From assembly GCA_021234155.1 (NCBI GenBank), contig JAJEKV010000071.1:248001-312000 (forward strand): a stretch of DNA of 64,000 nucleotides, read 5' to 3'. Below, piece after piece: positions 57,529 through 64,000 of the stretch. Position 1 is the stretch's first letter. The number at the start of each line of letters is the position of its first letter. The translations under genes were made by a program, and so were the position numbers. Source of the stretch: Isoetes taiwanensis (taxonomy: Eukaryota; Streptophyta; Lycopodiopsida; Isoetales; Isoetaceae). The notes beneath the pieces were generated by a model that made no database searches, was not told the origin of the DNA, and worked only from the letters and a program-made list of their open reading frames with translations.

Positions 57529-58080
57529 ACTATGGCAGACTTGTGAAGGAATGGTTGGCTGCAACATCAGCTAGGTTTGATAGATGCAAGCAACGATTGC
57601 AAGCAAACGAGGATAGGAAAAATGATATCAAAAGAAAGATTGAGTTGATGGAACATAAAGCATCAGAAATTAGAGCTGATTTGCACAGATGGCAATCAAT
57701 CATGACAACAAATCCGAAAGCAGCAGAGGGTGTTCGGGTTGTAAGCGAACTAAAGGATGAAGAGCTAAATGGTATAGTGTTGTCTGGGCTGAATCAATTA
57801 AATAAGGAACTAGCAGAAACTAAAATTGAGCTAAAGGCATGTGAGCCTTACTGCTGGAGCTGCAACCTCGAATGCAAAGATTTGAGATTTTTTCTAAGCG
57901 TAGTGGTCATGACACTCCTTTAGATCCTGCACTTGTGATGCTTCCTGAGGCAGAAGAAAAGGGTGATGAAGGTTGTCCATTTTGTGGACGGTGTCTGAAA
58001 TGGGAGGGTAAAGTGTTGCCAGTTGTGGCAGTGTTGCCCATTCTTGGCAACATAGACCAGCATTGTGCTATAGAAGATCA
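57529..58080 (+). pseudogene. Orphan exon: coiled coil plus Cys-rich tail, one frame break
   Basis: A ttttgcag acceptor just after the minisatellite opens a coding stretch. Residues such as KQRLQANEDRKNDIKRKIEL and LNQLNKELAETKIELKA predict a coiled coil. After a frame change near 57850-57890 it continues MQRFEIFSKRS and CPFCGRCLKWEGK, a zinc-ligand-like C-x2-C pair, to IDQHCAIEDH, where a GTGAGT donor follows (58081). The two halves look like one protein split by an indel. I do not recognise the family, and partner exons were not found. Confidence 0.45.
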
Positions 58081-60839
58081 TGTGAGTATCCTACCTTGAA
58101 GTTTAGAAGACACTTGTCAGAGTTTGGAAGACAGCATGGACCAGCATTTATGTATCAGAACTTTTGTTTCAATTATATTTCCTCTAAGGAAAAATTTCTA
58201 GGCTCAAGAAAAAAACAAACTCTGTAACAGTTATGAAGAAAAGTCCTTTTATATGTTTTCTCTGAATGTATAGGCTTCTAGGATTTTTATGAGGATGAAA
58301 TGCAACTACCTGAAGAGGACATAACTCTGAATAAATATTTTTGGCTTTGTTTTTAGTTTTAAGCTTTAAAAGAACAATGCAGAATTACAAAAGATGAATG
58401 TACAATGATGACAATAATTTTCCAGGCAAAGACTATGCATTATAGCAATGTGATACAGAAAATTTGATAGAGTCAACAGGGTATTACCAAAGTTTAAAAA
58501 ATAATAGTGCTTGAGAGCAAATTCCAGGTCTGTCTGAGCCTCTAGAGAGCCTCGAAACTACCAATGAAGCAAAATGAAATGATTATTTGAGTTGTAGTTG
58601 AAGTGTCTCAATATCGAACAGGTCACACCGGGTCAGATCTTCAATTTCGAGTAGAGCAGAGCAAAATCTGAGTAGAATAGAGTGAGATAATATCAAAATA
58701 TTTAAGGCGCCAAGATCACAGAGGTCTATCTCTGAGGGGACGTGTCGATTTGATCTGCATTATCAGTTTAAGAACCGTTCTGCCCACAAACTAGCTCGGC
58801 CGAGTGATTTAAGGCCAAATTTGAGCAATTCTTCCCGGATCAAGTGCCACAGAGGATCCCCAAGGTCTCGGAAAAGATTTAGGCACGAATTGGCCGGATT
58901 TAGCAATTTTCTCTAATTTTTAGGGTTCGTCAAAAAATTATTGACTGTTATATATCCCACAGGCCGAAAAGGTTTTGGAAGCTTCTGTATATAACGAATG
59001 ATGCTGACGTGTTTAATAAACTTGCGTGCCACGCAGAGGGGACTACCAGCCCGTGTCTGGCCCCCACGCCCTGCTGCCACGTGGAAATGAGATGGGAATG
59101 AAAATTGGGGGTGATGTGGAAACAATGTAGAGATGATGTGGAAATAGATAGGGTAGATAGGCTAGAATAGGTTTTTTATTTTTTATGGCACGCATCCCAA
59201 GAATCCAAATTTGAAGGCCTTTACAAGGGTTTTTTCAAAATTTAAAAAGACCAAATTAGCTCTTTTTTGACAAGCTTTCCATCTAGAGAAATTTTAGGTT
59301 GAGCTGAAACATTTCAATTTTTGGCCCTTTTGACCCATGGTCAATGAATACTGCAACTGGGGGATGGTGAAAAAATCATGGAAAAAGATGGGGAAAAGGT
59401 GCAAATAGGCTATAATAGGGTTTAGGAAGATGAAATGAGGGTGAAAATAGAGTTTTCTTGCATTTTTCAGTTTTCAAGATCATTAGGGGGCAATTCTCAA
59501 ATGAAGGTAGGACCAATAAAAAATGGGTAGTGGAATGATGAGAAAAGGACTCAAAGGTGGAAAAAATGGTGAAAGAAAGGTTTTATGAAGGCTCTTGGGA
59601 TATAAAAAGGTGGATATAAGATGAATGGAATGGGGAAAAAATGGGTACCTCTCTAGCACTTGATTTCATCTCATATTGTTTCTAAAGCTCAAATCATACC
59701 TCATAGTGAAAATAAGTTTGCTCAAAAACCTAAGGGTCTTCCAAACTTCTATAAGGGTCTTCCAAACTTCAAGGCTAGAATAAGAGCAAATTTCACTTCC
59801 AAGATGGCATTCTCATGTGTGTGACCTCAAAACTACTAATGCAACTCAAGTAAGCCTCATAAGGTTGAACTTTGGTAAAATGCCTTGTGGCTTCTTGATA
59901 AACTTGCTATAGCCTTTGCCTGGTCTTCAAATCAAAGGGAAAATGTTAAACAAATGGGAATGTGACTAGAAAAGTGCTTTACCTCAAGGAAAAGACTAGG
60001 CTATAAAATGAGATCCTCAATGCCTTCCAATCTTGGTCAGATGTCTTCCAAACTCTAATACAGAAAAACTAAAACATCTTTTTGCTATTTAAACCTTATG
60101 CATGTGATCTAGAGGCTATTCTGAAGTTGCCTCTGCACAGATCCCAACCCAAAATTCCCTATCAGACTCCATCTGCAAATTTTGGCTCTCTGTTTTGGCA
60201 CTGGCCAAATTTTTGACCTGACTTTGACCTCGATTTTCTTGACCTTCCTTTATTCAAATCAAGCCAAATTTTCACCACAAGTTCCCTCTGCTTGTTGACC
60301 ATCTATACCACCAATCAGATCTAAAAAATCTCACAAGCTGTGTCTGCAAGGTCAGATTTTGCTCTGACAGTTTTTTCAGTTTCAGGGACTCTAGTGATTT
60401 TGAAAAAACCAGCACTTCAAAATGACTTTTCTTGTTTCATATGACAAGAATTGATCACCCTAAGTGATCTGGAGGTTCGAACCACTTTGTTTAAACTTTC
60501 TTTGAGGTTAGACTAAAGTTCCAGGTTTTAGGCTAACAGGCAGCAGAATGCAGTCACCAGTATCACATTCCATGTCTATCACACCATTTGAGATAAATAT
60601 TATCATCTCTCACCCTCGTCTGCAGACTCTATTGATTTTGGATTTGTTTTACAGACACTCTAGAACCTGCTGCAGCCCCAGTTGTACCCATATTATATTT
60701 GAGACATGGCTTTTGGCTTTTGGTGTTCGAGTGGTACCACAAGAACCAATAGACACAAGTAAGTGCCTTAACTAATGTTTACTGATGTTGTCACAGGTCT
60801 ACTGACTTAGTGTTTGCAGAATTGTAGAAATTTGAGACC
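58081..60839. other. Stretch without recognised genes
   Basis: Mixed sequence. A duplicated phrase, aagggtcttccaaacttc, occurs near 59727 and 59752. The ORF at 60548-60775 has no recognised family. Confidence 0.45.
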
Positions 60840-61140
60840 AAGGATATCCAACAGTTATCCACGCCTCGATCAGTTATGAGACTGCAAGATACCTCCCGGG
60901 TGCACCTAGAATTCACCCCATTTGATACTTCAAAGTCAATCCCAGTTGCTGACAGCGTGGAGAATCCAAAACGAAATTTGGATAGTGAACTGAATGAAGT
61001 CGTATTAAGTAAGTACCGATGCCATATACATGATTTATTTTTTTGTATTTTTCTTTGATCTTCCTCATTTCAATTATGTTACAGAGATAAATGCTACTGC
61101 AACTGCAAGCCATCACGAAGAGATTCCCAGTGCATCTGTT
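60840..61140 (+). other. Possible exon pair of a SUVR-like or unknown gene
   Basis: The reading QDTSRVHLEFTPFDTSK...ELNEVVL ends at a GTAAGT donor (about 61010). A ttacag acceptor at about 61083 reopens a frame with NATATASHHEEIPSASV. The split looks genuine but the protein is low-complexity and I cannot assign it. A G-run (about 61145-61163) follows. Confidence 0.25.
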
Positions 61141-61976
61141 TTAGGGGGGGAGGGGGGGGGGAATTAATTCCCTTGAGATTCATTCTGCACGGGATCCTTC
61201 ATCAGACAAAAGTTTTGCAGCTGAACATGAGCCACATGCGGATGCAGGTGATGAACTTGACAAAGAAACCCCAGATCCTGAACAAGACCCGGGGGTTTCA
61301 CCCTTAAAATTCCGTATCAAACATGTGCGTGACTGGGTAGGGGGTTTTTTTTTCCTTACCCGTCCGCATACAGTCCAAAAAAAATACGGGTTCACCACCA
61401 TTGTTTCGGACGTCGTCGTTTAGGGGTGCTGTGGGCGGGAACTCCTCACCCGCTTGATACGGTAGGGGTGCTTGAAGATCCGAAGCTTTGAATCGTAGGG
61501 GTCCTTCAAGATCATAGGGGTTTGGAATGAACGTTTCTGGTTTTTTGAATGAAGGATTGTGGTAAACAATTTGGACGAAAACCAAGAAAACTATTCTCAA
61601 AACTTCTGCCTAATACCTCTTGCTTTAATTTTCATTACTCATATTTCTGTTAATCTTTGCATATGTTAGGGGCATAGAGGCCCAAATCCAGCCTGGAATC
61701 AGAAGATAGTCTGAACGGAGCAGCAATGCCATGAAACAGAGTACAAGACCTCAGAGTTGCGGTTATTGAGAAAGGAAGACTTCAGGAGGTATGTTGGTAG
61801 TTTGCGATCTTTGTGTAATGGCTTAGGTTGATCATCTAGACTTCCACATTTGAAGAGCTATTGTGAGTTCGAGTGTCCAGGTCGGCATTATTACCATGTA
61901 TTTAGTTCATTCAGCTTTGTCTTGGACAGGGTGATTTTTACTGAAGCTTAACCTGGTTCTTTTTCTTATATCTTAG
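61141..61976. other. Unassigned sequence with a G-rich run
   Basis: A run of 17 G within 18 bases lies near 61145-61163. A minus-strand ORF (61304-61600) encodes NPYDLEGPLRFKASDLQAPL and similar sequence without a recognised family. Confidence 0.4.
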
Positions 61977-62100
61977 GTTGCGTTTTTCACAAGGCGTGCA
62001 GTAGAAGCTAATGAGGAGCTAACATGGGATTATGGCATTGACTACCAAGATACCATGCATCCGATCAAAACATTTCACTGTTTAAGGACGTCTTGGCAGG
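61977..62100 (+). pseudogene. SET-domain C-terminal fragment (SUVR-like)
   Basis: After a tcttag acceptor the exon reads VAFFTRRAVEANEELTWDYG and then IDYQDTMHPIKTFHC. EELTWDYG is the C-terminal SET motif with the catalytic-pocket Tyr, and the flanks resemble SUVR-class histone lysine methyltransferases of plants. The post-SET region should give a C-x-C-x4-C zinc ligand set, but here it runs CLRTSWQAYM, so two of the three Cys are gone. The pre-SET and N-terminal SET exons with the NHxC motif were not found upstream. Confidence 0.7.
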
Positions 62101-63000
62101 CTTATATGTGCAGCATATCGATTCTGACCTTAAGGTTCACAATCTCACTTATAGTCAAAGCAATGCTTCATGCTTAGGAGATCAGAATCAGAGTTGAAGA
62201 CTTGGCTGTATTTATTTCTATTGTTTAAAACTGCTTGAAGCTACTGGCGCATCTCAACTGTTCCAGGTTCTGGATTTGGCAGCAAGAGGGGTATGCATGA
62301 TTATATAATTTTCCAGGTTCTTCTTAGACTAATCAGTTTCAATCTTCTTTACTAAGGGTCGATCTCATGATGTACAGGACCTTTCATATAAGGACAACCA
62401 TTTTGCCTGACGAACGGGATATGCCCAACATTATGACATCGTTTGAGAATTTCAACAAAGACTTCATGACAGAATATGGCGGTGAGAAGTATCCCTGGAT
62501 GTCAAGGATGTAAAATCACTCTAATCAGAAAGGGACATTAAAGACGGCCTCCCTTTTTACTATTTTCTTATTGCATAATTGAATTTTGCTACCTTTATCT
62601 TGTAAGCATCATCTGTCTTCTCTCTAGGCAATAACCTATGCTATTATGTTGATACTTGCCTTTCGAGGTTATCTTTACATTATGTGACTGCACTCTTATT
62701 GCTAACATCTTATTTGGTTTGTGATGTAGGTTCCGTTAAGCTGCCACAAGGGCCTCAAGGTGGTTTGATGCTAGTTTGGTTCATGTATCTCCAACTCTGC
62801 AGAAAGTAAGAATCCTGACATCCTTGCTATATAGCATGAGCCTTGGGCTGGAGACGCTGACACCATTTTTCCCTCAGATTTTTTTACTCCTTGCCACACT
62901 TGCCAATATTGGAAAATTTATCAAAGTTTCTATTAACATCTATTTACCAAAGCTTCTATTGACATCTATTTATGGCAGAAAAGAGACAATGGCACTCTAA
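62101..63000. other. Unassigned sequence between gene fragments
   Basis: Short pieces such as FNKDFMTEYGGEKYPWM (near 62450-62505) look protein-like but have no assignment. No complete ORF. Confidence 0.35.
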
Positions 63001-63320
63001 GGATCAGCCCTCCAAATGTAAATCTACAGAAGCTACAAATGTTGAATTAATTGCGGATTTGCTTTATAATCGTGGGTAAGTGTCACATAACTCAAGTCTC
63101 AGCTTTGTTGCATACATTGACATATATCTTTCTTTTTAAATCAGTGGAAATATCGGTCATCTAAATTATCCGGGGTTTTATACCATTATCTTGGGTAAAG
63201 AAGATGGAATCATTTATGCTGCTACCATCAAGTTTGTCCATACTCAGCTCTGTACTGTTGAATTTATACAGGAGAATGCCTTTCAAAGAGTTTGATGTTG
63301 TAGCTGTACTGCTGATAAGT
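63001..63320 (+). pseudogene. PHD-finger/GNAT acetyltransferase fragment (IDM1-like)
   Basis: An exon ending ADLLYNRG at a GTAAG donor (63074) and a second exon from 63145 give GNIGHLNYPGFYTIILGKED and GIIYAATIKFVHTQL, then YRRMPFKEF in another frame. The pattern YNRGS--LNY-GFYT-ILE, A-IR-HG and YRRQGM is that of the GNAT domain of plant PHD-finger histone acetyltransferases such as IDM1. The acetyl-CoA-binding QGMCR motif is not preserved. No PHD finger was seen nearby. The copy is a fragment. Confidence 0.5.
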
Positions 63321-64000
63321 TTTCTCCTTGGTGAACTTTTTTGTATTCTCTATTGGATTATTGTTAAATGGAAAGGGAAATCATTCAAATGAAATAAACA
63401 AATGGAAGTACTATTTGATAGAGATCCTACAGTCTAGGAGATGACACAGAATTTATTTGCTTTTGCATTGGATAAACAGTTAAAACTTCTCAAGGGAAGA
63501 TGGTGAAGAAACGGCATTCAATAGTTGAGAAAGAAGATTCTTGCACAAATATTGTGTCCCATAAAAGGAAGAGGAAATCTGAATGTAATCAACAGGATAT
63601 TTAGCTTGGTTCTTGTGTAACTGTTGTATTTATCCCAATAGCAACTAATTTCAAATGTTTGTGTTTGTTCCATGACCATGTGATTGTTTTTCAGTCAAGC
63701 AATAACCTATCAAATCTACCCAGGCTAACGGTTCCAGACTCTGTAGATTCTGCTTCTGCTAGACTGATTGAAGATTGTTGGCACAGGTATCCTACTGTCG
63801 TTCGGCTGTGGTTGAATCCTTTTTGTGTGACATACTATCTTTTCTGAAATTCTTGATTTTGATAGCGACCCCAAGTTGCGGCTATCATTTCAGGATATTA
63901 TTAGCAGAATATGGGAGCTACTTGGATCTGTTCTGAAGCACAAAAACATGTGCTGACGAGCTTCCACCCTCTACTTGATGCATGTCACTGTAACATGTGA
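63321..64000. other. Unassigned sequence at the right edge
   Basis: Short ORFs such as 63659-63847 have no recognised family. No repeat was noted. Confidence 0.4.

Noticed and set aside
57227-57574. Long open frames on both strands through the TGTGTGG repeats
   Set aside because: Their composition (Val/Cys/Trp or His/Thr) follows the repeat unit; they are not genes, apart from the exon that starts at 57529.
61145-61163. G-rich run as a G-quadruplex regulatory site
   Set aside because: It is a near-uninterrupted G homopolymer without the loop pattern needed for a specific claim, and homopolymers of this length are often sequencing-uncertain.

Overview
This 64 kb window is nuclear DNA from a land plant. 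The evidence is a plastid-type alpha-glucan phosphorylase with 15 exons and GT-AG introns, a plant THADA/Trm732-like (DUF2428) gene, and plant-type LINE, Ty3/gypsy chromovirus, Ty1/copia, Helitron and SWIM/MULE-like elements. Introns are short (about 65-500 bp) and about half of the window is decayed transposons. A seed-free vascular plant would fit, but the sequence alone does not settle the lineage. There is no bacterial operon, CRISPR array or phage, and no rRNA or tRNA gene was recognised.

Layout. 1-4440: decayed Ty3/gypsy element A on the minus strand (LTR candidate, gag, zinc knuckle, protease, start of RT), running off the left edge. 4464-24835: one large nest. The outermost layer is an old LINE on the plus strand. 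A chromovirus (gypsy B) inserted into it at 6424-23884, flanked by TCAGA duplications. The 5' LTR of gypsy B is split by about 11.7 kb holding a decayed Helitron on the minus strand (7537-13482), a 455 bp inverted-repeat element inside that Helitron (10081-10535), a 5'-truncated LINE with 12 bp target duplications (13984-15261) and a second copy of the same LINE tail (17626-18335). 25489-26210: weak minus-strand coding signals. 28241-33140: the intact phosphorylase gene, plus strand. 34480-36583 (minus) and 45574-47100 (plus): two decayed copies of one SWIM/MULE-like transposase. 43403-45415: Ty1/copia LTR, primer binding site and gag. 48683-55838: the THADA-like gene, minus strand, four exons, with five reading-frame breaks. 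57170-64000: a minisatellite followed by an orphan coiled-coil/zinc exon, a SET-domain tail and a PHD/GNAT acetyltransferase fragment, all on the plus strand and incomplete.

Function. The phosphorylase would act in plastid starch metabolism. THADA homologues work with the Trm7/FTSJ1 methyltransferase on 2'-O-methylation at tRNA position 32. The two genes share no evident pathway. Nothing here looks like a new multi-gene system. The most informative features are the layered transposon nest with its target-site evidence, the frame-broken THADA gene with a 17 bp tandem duplication, and the long-armed inverted-repeat element inside the Helitron.
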